From an uncultured Clostridium sp. (lineage in GTDB: Bacteria > Bacillota > Clostridia > Lachnospirales > Lachnospiraceae), in the NCBI GenBank assembly GCA_900544905.1, contig UQXF01000041.1, positions 1 through 26,250 of the forward strand: 26,250 nt of DNA. Direction: 5' to 3'. The notes beneath the pieces are model-generated. The model saw nothing but the letters and a program-made list of their open reading frames with translations. It was not told the origin of the DNA and made no database searches. Shown piece by piece: positions 13,970-21,184 of this stretch. The position numbers and the translations under genes were made by a program. Within the stretch, counting starts at the first letter, position 1; the number at the start of each line of letters is the position of its first letter.

Positions 13970-14935
13970 CTAAAGCTGCATACCGTATTTCTGCTTAAAA
14001 TTATATAATGCCCCTAATAAATTGGAGTCATTCCGGTATTTACATACATCAATCTTTATCTCATCATAAATGATGGAAAGCTTTTTTAACTGCTCTACAT
14101 ACCGTTTAATGCCCTCTACAAACGCCGGCTCTGCACTGATTCCTCCCCCAATCAGAATGACCTCCGGGTCAAAGCTTACAAAGAAATTACAGCACTGCTT
14201 TGCTATGCTGAAATACATATCCTCCATTATCTCTGCCGCTTCCCGGTCTCCTTCCCGAATCCACTGGTAGATTTTTTCCCCGGTCACCTCTTCCAAAGGA
14301 AGCTGTTTTTTCCGGGAAAGCCAGTAACACACTGCGCCGGTTGCCCCATGGGCAGCCCAGTAAAACGGAACCTTTTCTATCGCTTCATACATGGAAAGCT
14401 CCTCTATATTACCAAGTCTGGTCAAATCCTCTCTTGTCATTTCATCAATTATAAAGGAAACCTCGCCTGCCAGCATACGTTTTCCCCTGTGAACCTTTCT
14501 GTCCTTAATTATGGCTCCCCCAATTCCGGTTCCAAACACCAGAACACAGGCGTCATTTACATCCTTTGCATTTCCCAGCCAGACCTCCGCCAGTGCGGCG
14601 CATTTTCCGTCATTTTCCAGCGATACCCGGACATTGTCACACCGCTGGGACATCAGCCTCTGCAATTCCACATTGTGCATATACCGGATTCCTCCTCCGC
14701 CATACACAATGCCATTATCCACATCAATCTGACCCGGAAGCCCCATGGCAATCCCCTCTACAATGCCCTTTTCTTTATACCAATCATAAATCCCTGCCAG
14801 AGATTCCACAAAATCCTGTACACCGTCCTCCGGCTTATTCTTTGTGGGAATCTTTCCCTTTTCTTCAATCTCGCCCTCTGCCGTCATCCACGCATACTTT
14901 ACATAAGTAGCCCCTACATCAAATACCAGATACAT
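13970..14935 (-). CDS. ROK-family sugar kinase, candidate beta-glucoside kinase
   Basis: 321-aa ROK protein without a DNA-binding domain. The N-terminal phosphate loop reads FDVGATYVK (usually D-x-GGT-x-x-K; the second Gly is Ala). The catalytic Asp is in ENDGKCAAL (D109), and GTGIGG is at 135-140. The usual zinc site is missing: where most ROK kinases have GE-x-GH followed by C-x-C-G-x-x-GC, this protein reads AGEVSF and has no cysteine cluster. That pattern fits atypical ROKs, including beta-glucoside kinases as I recall them. Paired with a 6-phospho-beta-glucosidase, the best guess is ATP-dependent phosphorylation of cellobiose or another beta-glucoside after non-PTS uptake. Plain glucokinase is the alternative. 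AAAGGAG precedes the ATG. Confidence 0.85.
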   Translation of the reverse strand: MYLVFDVGATYVKYAWMTAEGEIEEKGKIPTKNKPEDGVQDFVESLAGIYDWYKEKGIVEGIAMGLPGQIDVDNGIVYGGGGIRYMHNVELQRLMSQRCDNVRVSLENDGKCAALAEVWLGNAKDVNDACVLVFGTGIGGAIIKDRKVHRGKRMLAGEVSFIIDEMTREDLTRLGNIEELSMYEAIEKVPFYWAAHGATGAVCYWLSRKKQLPLEEVTGEKIYQWIREGDREAAEIMEDMYFSIAKQCCNFFVSFDPEVILIGGGISAEPAFVEGIKRYVEQLKKLSIIYDEIKIDVCKYRNDSNLLGALYNFKQKYGMQL

Positions 14936-14982
14936 ATTCCTTCTCCTTTCATTTTTACTAACACCAGGTAATCGTTATGTTC

Positions 14983-15002
14983 AGTATACTATGTGGCACA
15001 TA
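14983..15002 (-). promoter_or_regulatory. -10 box and palindrome upstream of the ROK-GH1 operon
   Basis: On the minus strand TATACT (14988-14983) is immediately preceded by a perfect 13-bp palindrome, TATGTG-G-CACATA (14990-15002), which occupies the spacer. No clear -35 is seen. The palindrome is a candidate operator or activator site for the beta-glucoside operon. Confidence 0.45.
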
Positions 15003-15082
15003 AATATTCTACGAATTTTCACGTCATTTCTATAACAATCCTGCATATCCGCAAAATTTTCCTTCTTTATTTCATTCTTGCA

Positions 15083-15111
15083 TTGCATTTGTTTTCATAA
15101 AATGATATATT
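15083..15111 (+). promoter_or_regulatory. Promoter of the amino-acid ABC transporter operon
   Basis: TTGCAT (15083-15088), 17 bp, TATATT (15106-15111), leaving a leader of about 40 bases. A second TTGTTT-17-TATAAT match (15110-15138) would start transcription inside the ribosome site and is less likely. Confidence 0.6.
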
Positions 15112-15157
15112 GTTTCCGTTAATTAAAATCTATATAATAAAGAAAGGATTGAATATT

Positions 15158-16045
15158 ATGAAATTAAAAAAGTATGCCACACTGGCATTATCCGCAATAC
15201 TGGCTCTTACTGCCCTGACAGGCTGTGGAAACCAGGCAGATAGCGGCAATACGCAGGAAAGTGGAAACAATGCCAAAAAAACTGCAAAGGTCATTGAAAT
15301 TGACCTGACAGATGAAGAGTATGCCTTTGGCGTAGATAAGGAGCAAGAGGATTTATTGAACCAGGTCAATGACTTCATTGCAGAGATTACAGAGGACGGT
15401 ACCTTAGATGAAATCTGCAATAACTACTTTGGCGACGGTACTCCACAGGCTGTCACCTCCGGCACATTAGACAACAGCAAGGACCAGCTGGTGGTTGCCA
15501 CCAATGCCGCCTTTGAGCCATTCGAGTACACCCAGGGCGATTCCTACTATGGTATTGATATGGAAATTGCTGCCAGACTTGCAGACAAATTAGGCAAAGA
15601 GCTGGTAATCCAGAACATGGACTTTGATGCGGTATGTCTTTCTGTCGGACAGCAGAAATGCGATATTGCCATGGCTGGACTTACCATCAAGGAAGACCGC
15701 AAGGAATATGTGAATTTCTCCAATCCTTACTACAGCGCTTCCCAGAGACTGATTGTAACCTCAGATAATACGGATTTTGACAGCTGCACAGATGCCGCTT
15801 CCATTGAAGAAATCTTAAAGGGCGAGGACAGCAGTGTAAAGGTAGGCGTTCAGACAGGAACAACAGGCCAGTTCTACTGTGAGGGTGATACGGAATGGGG
15901 CTTTGACGGCTTTTCCATGGAAACCGTCGGTTACAAAAACGGTTCTCTTGCCGTACAGGATTTATTAAATGGTAATATCCAGTATGTTGTTATTGATTCT
16001 GCTCCGGCTGCCAGCATTACCTCTGCCATCAATGAGGTTCAGTAA
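15158..16045 (+). CDS. Amino-acid ABC transporter substrate-binding lipoprotein, apparently circularly permuted
   Basis: 295-aa type 3 (polar amino acid) solute-binding protein. It has a lipoprotein signal peptide with lipobox LTGC (C23) and a Ser/Asn/Gly-rich linker to about residue 42. The segment order is abnormal. Residues 43-93 (KVIEIDLTDEEYAFGVDK, then a helix and DGTLDEI..NYFG) correspond to the C-terminal end of normal family members. After a linker, the normal N-terminal start appears at 111-124 (LVVATNAAFEPFEY). The chain then runs through the usual YYGIDMEIA, FDAVCLSVGQ, MAGLTIKEDR, GVQTGTTG and VVIDSAPA blocks and stops at 295, just where that C-terminal tail would follow. The start at 15158 has AAAGG upstream; the permease follows by 2 bases. 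The ligand is probably an amino acid, not assigned. Confidence 0.9.
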   Translation: MKLKKYATLALSAILALTALTGCGNQADSGNTQESGNNAKKTAKVIEIDLTDEEYAFGVDKEQEDLLNQVNDFIAEITEDGTLDEICNNYFGDGTPQAVTSGTLDNSKDQLVVATNAAFEPFEYTQGDSYYGIDMEIAARLADKLGKELVIQNMDFDAVCLSVGQQKCDIAMAGLTIKEDRKEYVNFSNPYYSASQRLIVTSDNTDFDSCTDAASIEEILKGEDSSVKVGVQTGTTGQFYCEGDTEWGFDGFSMETVGYKNGSLAVQDLLNGNIQYVVIDSAPAASITSAINEVQ

Positions 16046-16047
16046 TA

Positions 16048-16758
16048 ATGGGAAATTTAAGTCAGAAAATTGATAAGTTTTTAGAAATTTTTATACAGTA
16101 TGGCGGCTATACCAAGGTATTAGAGGGACTCCGGAATACATTGCTGATTGCAGTTCTGGGACTGGTTATCGGCATTGTAATCGGAACTATTTTAGCAACC
16201 ATCCGCGTCATACCGAAATATAAGCTTATGCCCCGCATATTAAATGCCTTTGTAAGCTTTTATGTAGGGTTATTCCGCGGTACGCCAATGGTGGTGCAGC
16301 TGCTGGTGTTTTACTATGTAATGCTGCCGATTTTGAATATACATATATCCAATGTCCAGGTGGCAATCCTGGTGTTCGGTCTCAACAGTGGTGCCTATAT
16401 ATCCGAGATTATGCGAAGCGGCATCCTGTCGGTGGACCACGGGCAGATGGAGGCTGGACGTGCAGTTGGCTTAAGCTTTGGCACATCCATGATGAAAATT
16501 GTTATCCCACAGGCAGTAAAAAATATACTTCCTACCCTGGGTAACGAATTCATTTCCTTAATCAAGGAAACCTCAATTGTCAGCTTTGTAGGTGCAGCTG
16601 ACCTTTATGTAGCATTTAACTATATCGGAAGCAACAGTTACGAATTTATGGTTCCTTATCTGGTTATGGCACTTATATATATTGTCCTTGTGCTGATTAT
16701 CAGCTTAGGCATCAAACTTATGGAAAGGAGCCTGAGAAAAAGTGATAGACGTCATTAA
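16048..16758 (+). CDS. Amino-acid ABC transporter permease (HisM/GlnP type)
   Basis: 236-aa inner membrane permease with about five hydrophobic helices. An N-terminal EGLRNTLLIA segment is typical of the polar amino-acid uptake family. The cytoplasmic coupling loop EAGRAVGLSFGTSMMKIVIPQA is the EAA motif that docks on the ATPase. The start is 2 bases after the binding-protein stop, with GAGG inside that gene's 3' end, so translation is coupled. The last 17 bases overlap the ATPase gene. Only one permease is present, so the channel is presumably a homodimer. Confidence 0.92.
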   Translation: MGNLSQKIDKFLEIFIQYGGYTKVLEGLRNTLLIAVLGLVIGIVIGTILATIRVIPKYKLMPRILNAFVSFYVGLFRGTPMVVQLLVFYYVMLPILNIHISNVQVAILVFGLNSGAYISEIMRSGILSVDHGQMEAGRAVGLSFGTSMMKIVIPQAVKNILPTLGNEFISLIKETSIVSFVGAADLYVAFNYIGSNSYEFMVPYLVMALIYIVLVLIISLGIKLMERSLRKSDRRH

Positions 16759-17566
16759 TCTTGAAAAGCATTTTGGTGATAATAAGGTATTAAACGGAAT
16801 TAATGTTACCATTGAAAAAGGGGACATAATGGTTATCATCGGACCGTCAGGCTCCGGTAAAAGTACCTTTCTCCGCTGTCTCAACTGTATGGAGGACCCT
16901 ACCGGAGGACAGATTATTTTTAATGGTGTGGATATTACAGACCCGAAGGTGGATATCAATATCCACCGCCGGCACATGGGAATGGTATTCCAGCATTTTA
17001 ACCTGTTCAACAATAAAACGGTAATTGAAAATATCATGCTGGCTCCTGTCTATGTACAGTGCCAGACCCTGAAGAAGGCAAAGCGGAAAAACCTCTTTCT
17101 TCCTGTTACAAATATTTTCCGCAAGAAACCGGAAGCTCCGGTTCCTGTTACCACAACAAAGGCTCAGATTCAGCAGGAAGCCAGAGAAAATGCCTTAAAG
17201 CTGCTGAAACGAATCGGGCTGGAGGATAAGGCAGATGTCTATCCGTCTACATTATCCGGCGGACAAAAGCAGCGTGTTGCCATTGTCCGTGCCCTGGCAA
17301 TGAATCCGGATGTGATTCTGTTTGACGAGCCCACCAGTGCGCTGGACCCGGAAATGGTCGGCGAGGTGCTGGATTTAATGAAAGCCCTTGCAAAGGAAGG
17401 CATGACCATGATTATCGTCACACACGAAATGGGCTTTGCCAGAGAGGTTGCCAACAGGGTACTGTTTATTGATGACGGGCAGATTTTAGAGAGTGCACCG
17501 CCGGAGGAATTCTTTGGTAATCCAAAGCATCCCCGCCTGCGTGACTTCCTGTCCAAGGTTTTATAA
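16742..17566 (+). CDS. Amino-acid ABC transporter ATP-binding protein with insertion
   Basis: 274-aa ATPase of the GlnQ/HisP type. Walker A is GPSGSGKST (34-42), Q-loop Q84, signature LSGGQ (171-175), Walker B VILFDE (191-196) and H-loop H228. It is about 30 residues longer than usual (about 240 aa). The extra sequence is at about 110-146, between the Q-loop helix and the signature, and is basic then Pro/Val/Thr-rich (KKAKRKNLFL, then KKPEAPVPV). This is the helical subdomain that contacts the permease. The start is GTG at 16742, with AAGGAG 11 bases upstream inside the permease gene; translation is coupled. It is followed by a strong terminator. Confidence 0.92.
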   Translation: MIDVINLEKHFGDNKVLNGINVTIEKGDIMVIIGPSGSGKSTFLRCLNCMEDPTGGQIIFNGVDITDPKVDINIHRRHMGMVFQHFNLFNNKTVIENIMLAPVYVQCQTLKKAKRKNLFLPVTNIFRKKPEAPVPVTTTKAQIQQEARENALKLLKRIGLEDKADVYPSTLSGGQKQRVAIVRALAMNPDVILFDEPTSALDPEMVGEVLDLMKALAKEGMTMIIVTHEMGFAREVANRVLFIDDGQILESAPPEEFFGNPKHPRLRDFLSKVL

Positions 17567-17579
17567 CTCTGCATTATTG

Positions 17580-17621
17580 TAAGCTGTTTTAGGCGTACTT
17601 CCTAAGACAGCTTATTTTTTT
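17580..17621 (+). terminator. Intrinsic terminator of the ABC transporter operon
   Basis: A 14-bp stem (TAAGCTGTTTTAGG 17580-17593 with CCTAAGACAGCTTA 17601-17614, one G-T pair), a 7-base loop, then seven T. Confidence 0.92.
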
Positions 17622-17641
17622 AACTTATTTTTATAAAAATG

Positions 17642-17671
17642 AAGACATTTTTTCACGCCTGTCGTTATAAT
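17642..17671 (+). promoter_or_regulatory. Promoter of the ECF sigma operon
   Basis: TATAAT at 17666-17671 with AAGACA at 17642-17647 (18-bp spacer) forms a plausible sigma-A promoter. The same stretch also contains TGAAGA (17640-17645) and CGTT (17663-17666) at ECF-like spacing, so autoregulation by the encoded sigma factor is possible. The leader would be about 25 bases, ending in GGAGG at 17691-17695. Confidence 0.5.
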
Positions 17672-17702
17672 AGGTGTAAGCAGTCAGAAGGGAGGCGATT
17701 TT

Positions 17703-18230
17703 ATCACAGAAACTGAATATTTTGAACATTTGATTGACGCCTACGGTAATCTTGTGTATTCCATCTGCTATAAGACCTGCCTGAACCCTTTTGACGCAGA
17801 AGACTTAACCCAGGACGTATTTCTCTCCGCCTACCGGAACCTGAATCATTTTGACAGGGCATATGAAAAGGCCTGGGTGTGTAAAATCGCCTCCCGGAAA
17901 TGCCTGGACTTTTTGAAAAGCGCCAGCAGACGGCTGCTGCCTACAGAGGATGTATACCTGGAAAATACAGGTGAAACGCCTTCCATAGAGGAAACATACT
18001 TAGAGACGGATACACTGAATTCTCTCCTGGCAGCCTGCAACCGGCTGAAACCGCCTTACAATGAGGTGGCGCGGCTGCATTTTTACGAGGAACGGACTGC
18101 CCGGGAGATTGCAGAAATGCTGGATTCCAATGTAAAGACAATCCAGACCCAGATATACCGTTCCAAGGCGATGTTAAAAAAACAATTACAGGAAGAAAAT
18201 GTGAAAGAAACAGAAAGGAGGTCACCATAG
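17703..18230 (+). CDS. ECF-type RNA polymerase sigma factor, apparent ATC start
   Basis: About 175 aa. Sigma region 2 is recognisable (ICYKTCLNPFDAEDLTQDVFLSAYRNL) and region 4 is at the C-terminus (KPPYNEVARLHFYEERTAREIAEML followed by the VKTIQTQIYRSKAMLKK recognition helix). The start is unusual. The family-like N-terminus TETEYFEHLIDAYGN is encoded in frame from ATC at 17703, exactly 7 bases after GGAGG. No ATG, GTG or TTG is in frame between the upstream stop (17640) and TTG at 17730, which has no ribosome site and would remove the first nine residues. Either ATC initiates or an ATG has mutated. The stop is adjacent to the anti-sigma ATG. Confidence 0.85.
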   Translation: MTETEYFEHLIDAYGNLVYSICYKTCLNPFDAEDLTQDVFLSAYRNLNHFDRAYEKAWVCKIASRKCLDFLKSASRRLLPTEDVYLENTGETPSIEETYLETDTLNSLLAACNRLKPPYNEVARLHFYEERTAREIAEMLDSNVKTIQTQIYRSKAMLKKQLQEENVKETERRSP

Positions 18231-18722
18231 ATGGATTCTGAATTTATAAAATTACTGTCCATGATGGCAGAAACAGAGTTAACAGATGACAGTATGCCGG
18301 AGGCAATGAAAACAGCCGAGCGGCTGGAGCACTGGCTGCCGGAGCAAATCCCGGAACAGGATATACGGATGCCGGATTATTTAAAGGAACAAATCCTTAC
18401 CAGAAGCCAGCAGCCGGATATGCAGGCTTTGACAGCACCGAAACGCTTTTCCAGACGTGTGGAATTATTCCTGTACGGCTGCAAGGTCAGCGCCGCAGTT
18501 GCCGCATCCCTGCTTATTATGGTGACAGCCTCTGTCACCCAGAGCCAGCTGAAGACTTTACCCCAGCCGGATACCACTTCCCAAAAAGAGACGGAAATAC
18601 AAAAGGATGTATCTGGCACCATACTGGAGCATTTAACCAATGGAAGCCAGTATGTTACGGGCTGGTTACAGGATTTCTCCGACGGCATTGTGAATGCAGA
18701 CTTTACTAAAAAACAGAAATGA
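18231..18722 (+). CDS. Probable membrane-bound anti-sigma factor
   Basis: 163 aa, encoded immediately after the sigma stop with no gap; AAAGGAGG in the sigma 3' end serves as ribosome site. The N-terminal 75 residues are acidic and helical (cytoplasmic sigma-binding part expected). One transmembrane helix spans about residues 85-103 (KVSAAVAASLLIMVTAS), and the C-terminal 60 residues would be outside the membrane. No zinc-binding H-x3-C-x2-C motif is seen. Position and topology, not family match, support the call. Confidence 0.75.
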   Translation: MDSEFIKLLSMMAETELTDDSMPEAMKTAERLEHWLPEQIPEQDIRMPDYLKEQILTRSQQPDMQALTAPKRFSRRVELFLYGCKVSAAVAASLLIMVTASVTQSQLKTLPQPDTTSQKETEIQKDVSGTILEHLTNGSQYVTGWLQDFSDGIVNADFTKKQK

Positions 18723-18777
18723 TACAAATATTTCGTTATATGAAGATTATGAAAAATAAGAAATGGAGGTCATATTT

Positions 18778-19308
18778 ATGACAAAGCAAAAGAGAGGTTT
18801 TTGGTTATTTATTGCTTCCCTGCTTCCAGGGGCAGGCGAGCTTTACATGGGATTCCGGAAAATGGGCTTAAGCATTATGGTGTTGTTCTGGGGCTGTATT
18901 GCATGTGCATCCCTTTTAGGATTTGACGCCCTGATTTATCTTCTTCCCATTATCTGGTTTTACAGCTTTTTCAATGTTCACAATTTAAAATCATTATCAG
19001 AGGAAGAATTTCACTCCCTGGAGGACCATTTTATCCCTCCTGTGGAGGAGTTTGAAAAGAACCGTGGAAAATTTATTAAGCAGTACCGCAACATTCTGGC
19101 ATTCCTGCTGATTATTCTCGGCATATCCGGAATCTGGGATATCCTCACCTCCTGGATAAGGGTACTGGTTCCGGAGTACCTGTACAATTATATCGATATG
19201 TTTGGCTACCAGCTTCCGACCATGGCAATTTCCATTATCCTGATTATCGTCGGCATAAAGCTGGTTAACGGAAAAAGAAAGGAGCTTACACAGGATGAAG
19301 ACGCATAG
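18778..19308 (+). CDS. Multi-span membrane protein with TM2-like N-terminus
   Basis: 176 aa. The N-terminus (LPGAGELYMGFRKMGLSIM) matches the G-x-G-x-x-Y-x-G pattern of TM2 domains, with two to three hydrophobic helices up to about residue 65. Then comes a charged cytoplasmic-looking stretch (about 70-105), two further helices (about 106-125 and 145-165) and a charged tail. The start at 18778 follows GGAGG; an in-frame ATG five codons upstream contains that site. It is third in the sigma/anti-sigma operon and overlaps the next gene by 14 bases. Probable envelope-stress accessory protein; function unknown. Confidence 0.75.
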   Translation: MTKQKRGFWLFIASLLPGAGELYMGFRKMGLSIMVLFWGCIACASLLGFDALIYLLPIIWFYSFFNVHNLKSLSEEEFHSLEDHFIPPVEEFEKNRGKFIKQYRNILAFLLIILGISGIWDILTSWIRVLVPEYLYNYIDMFGYQLPTMAISIILIIVGIKLVNGKRKELTQDEDA

Positions 19309-19594
19309 AGTTGGCACAATTACCTTTGGATGTATCCTGATTGTACTGGGTGTCCTGCTAATTGTCCACCTGTTCGTGCCAAAGCTTACTTATACCGCTA
19401 TTTTGAACTACTGGCCTGTTACCCTGATTCTGCTTGGCATAGAAATACTGGTGGCAAATTCCCGAAGTGAAGAAACAGCCTTTACCTATGACGGCTGGTC
19501 CATTGTTCTCATGTTCCTGATTCTTGGTTTTACCATGTGTATGGGAATCTTAGACTGGATGCTGGTAAATCTTCCAAATCACATTTATCTGTAA
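19295..19594 (+). CDS. Small LiaI/LiaF-type transmembrane domain protein
   Basis: 99 aa, three hydrophobic segments (about 8-28, 38-54 and 68-88). The pattern of a G-x-I-x-I-x-x-G-x-L first helix followed by NYWPVTLILLGIEIL is typical of the LiaI-LiaF-like / DUF5668 membrane region. In characterised Firmicutes such domains occur in cell-envelope stress systems. It overlaps the preceding gene by 14 bases, with AAAGGAG upstream inside that gene, and is last in the sigma operon, which ends at a hairpin about 45 bases on. Confidence 0.8.
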   Translation: MKTHRVGTITFGCILIVLGVLLIVHLFVPKLTYTAILNYWPVTLILLGIEILVANSRSEETAFTYDGWSIVLMFLILGFTMCMGILDWMLVNLPNHIYL

Positions 19595-19639
19595 CATGAA
19601 AACCTTTTATTTTCTGTCACAGAGAGCGCAGCTCATATA

Positions 19640-19683
19640 AAAAGGTACCGGTTCCATAATTTTTAAATGGAACGGTACCTTTT
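19640..19683. terminator. Bidirectional terminator between the sigma operon and trpB2
   Basis: A 17-bp stem with a single bulged G (AAAAGGTACC-G-GTTCCAT 19640-19657 with ATGGAAC-GGTACC-TTTT 19667-19683). A- and T-rich flanks on the two sides allow termination in both directions between convergent operons. Confidence 0.9.
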
Positions 19684-19718
19684 CTGTTTCTTCTAAACCA
19701 TAGTATCCGGATTCACAA

Positions 19719-21089
19719 TTAATCTATCTTTGGCAGCTGGCTGATGGATTTTGCAAGCTCTTCATCCGTTGGAATATAATCATTCATCTCACCGTCATTA
19801 TACCGCTGATATGCCACCATATCAAAATATCCGGTTCCGGTTAAGCCAAACACAATATTCTTTGCTTCGCCTGTCTCCTTGCACTTCATTGCCTCATCAA
19901 TTGCTACCTTAATGGCATGGCTGCTCTCCGGAGCAGGCAAAATACCCTCTACTCTTGCAAAGGTCTCTGCTGCCTTAAATACCTCCGTCTGCTCTACACT
20001 TCTTGCAGTCAGCAGACCCTGGTCATAAAGCTCAGAAACAACGGAGCTCATTCCATGATAGCGGAGTCCTCCTGCATGGTTTGCAGATGGGATAAATCCA
20101 CTTCCCAATGTATACATTTTTGCCAGCGGACAAACCTTTCCGGTATCACAGAAATCATATGCATAAGTACCTCTGGTCAGACTCGGGCAGGAAGCCGGCT
20201 CTACTGCAATAATATCATAATCCGCTTCTCCTCTTAGAATCTCCCCGGCAAAAGGAGAAATCAGACCACCCAGATTGGAGCCGCCACCGGCACAGCCGAT
20301 AATCATGTCCGCCTTAATTCCATATTTATCCAGGGCTGCCTTTGTTTCCAGACCGATTACAGACTGGTGCAGTAAAACCTGGGAAAGCACAGAGCCCAAT
20401 ACATAGCGGTAACCCTCCTGGCTGGTTGCCGCCTCCACAGCCTCGGAAATGGCACAGCCAAGGCTTCCAGTGGTTCCCGGAAACTCCTCATTAATCTTAC
20501 GTCCCACATTGGTGTTCATAGAAGGTGAAGGTGTGACCTGTGCCCCGTAGGTACGCATAACCTCTCTCCGGAACGGCTTCTGCTCATAGGAGCACTTTAC
20601 CATATACACCTGACAGTCCAAATCAAAATAAGAGCACGCCATGGAAAGTGCAGTTCCCCACTGTCCGGCGCCGGTCTCGGTGGTAACACCCTTAAGTCCC
20701 TGCTGCTTTGCGTAATATGCCTGGGCAATGGCAGAATTCAGCTTATGGCTTCCGGATGTATTGTTGCCCTCAAACTTATAATAGATATGTGCCGGTGTAT
20801 CCAGCTTCTTCTCTAAACAATATGCACGAACCAGCGGAGACGGACGGTACATTTTATAAAAATCACGAATCTCTGCTGGAATATCAAAATAAGCCGTCGT
20901 ATCATCCAGCTCCTGTCTTCCCAGCTCCTCGCAGAAAATGCCGGAAAGCTCCTCCAATGTAACCGGCTGTAAGGTTGCCGGATTCAAAATCGGCGCCGGT
21001 TTCTTCTTCATATCTGCCCGCACATTATACCATTGTGTAGGCATCTCATTCTCTTCCAAGTAAATCTTATAAGGAATTTCACTCATCAT
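19719..21089 (-). CDS. TrpB2-type tryptophan synthase beta-like protein
   Basis: 456-aa PLP enzyme of fold type II. The lysine is in GSHKLNSA (K116), the TETGAGQWG loop binds the serine carboxylate region, and GCAGGGSN binds the PLP phosphate. The N-terminal extension, the RPSPLVRA segment and the insert before the phosphate loop mark it as the TrpB2 (TrpB-like) branch, not TrpB1. No trpA or other trp gene is nearby, so it is a stand-alone gene; TrpB2 enzymes can make tryptophan from indole and serine without TrpA. The physiological role here, such as indole salvage, is inference. GGAGG lies 6 bases upstream of the ATG. Confidence 0.92.
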   Translation of the reverse strand: MMSEIPYKIYLEENEMPTQWYNVRADMKKKPAPILNPATLQPVTLEELSGIFCEELGRQELDDTTAYFDIPAEIRDFYKMYRPSPLVRAYCLEKKLDTPAHIYYKFEGNNTSGSHKLNSAIAQAYYAKQQGLKGVTTETGAGQWGTALSMACSYFDLDCQVYMVKCSYEQKPFRREVMRTYGAQVTPSPSMNTNVGRKINEEFPGTTGSLGCAISEAVEAATSQEGYRYVLGSVLSQVLLHQSVIGLETKAALDKYGIKADMIIGCAGGGSNLGGLISPFAGEILRGEADYDIIAVEPASCPSLTRGTYAYDFCDTGKVCPLAKMYTLGSGFIPSANHAGGLRYHGMSSVVSELYDQGLLTARSVEQTEVFKAAETFARVEGILPAPESSHAIKVAIDEAMKCKETGEAKNIVFGLTGTGYFDMVAYQRYNDGEMNDYIPTDEELAKSISQLPKID

Positions 21090-21110
21090 TACATACCTCC
21101 GTATCTATCT

Positions 21111-21175
21111 GGCAGATGCACTCAGATATCTGCCTCTAAGTTACTATTGTAATGTGTGTAAACAGATACTGTCAA
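21111..21175 (-). promoter_or_regulatory. Promoter and leader hairpin of trpB2
   Basis: On the minus strand TTGACA (21175-21170), 18 bp, TACAAT (21151-21146), beginning 10 bases after the stop of the Bce permease. The leader contains a 7-bp hairpin, GGCAGAT (21134-21128) with ATCTGCC (21117-21111), close to the ribosome site. No T-box or tandem-Trp leader peptide is visible. Confidence 0.65.
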
Positions 21176-21184
21176 GCAAAAATA

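Noticed and set aside
15110..15157. Upstream TTG start for the binding protein
   Set aside because: It lies in the promoter, and the extension would precede the lipoprotein signal peptide.
18763..18777. Upstream ATG for the TM2-like protein
   Set aside because: This short extension contains the GGAGG ribosome site for the next ATG.
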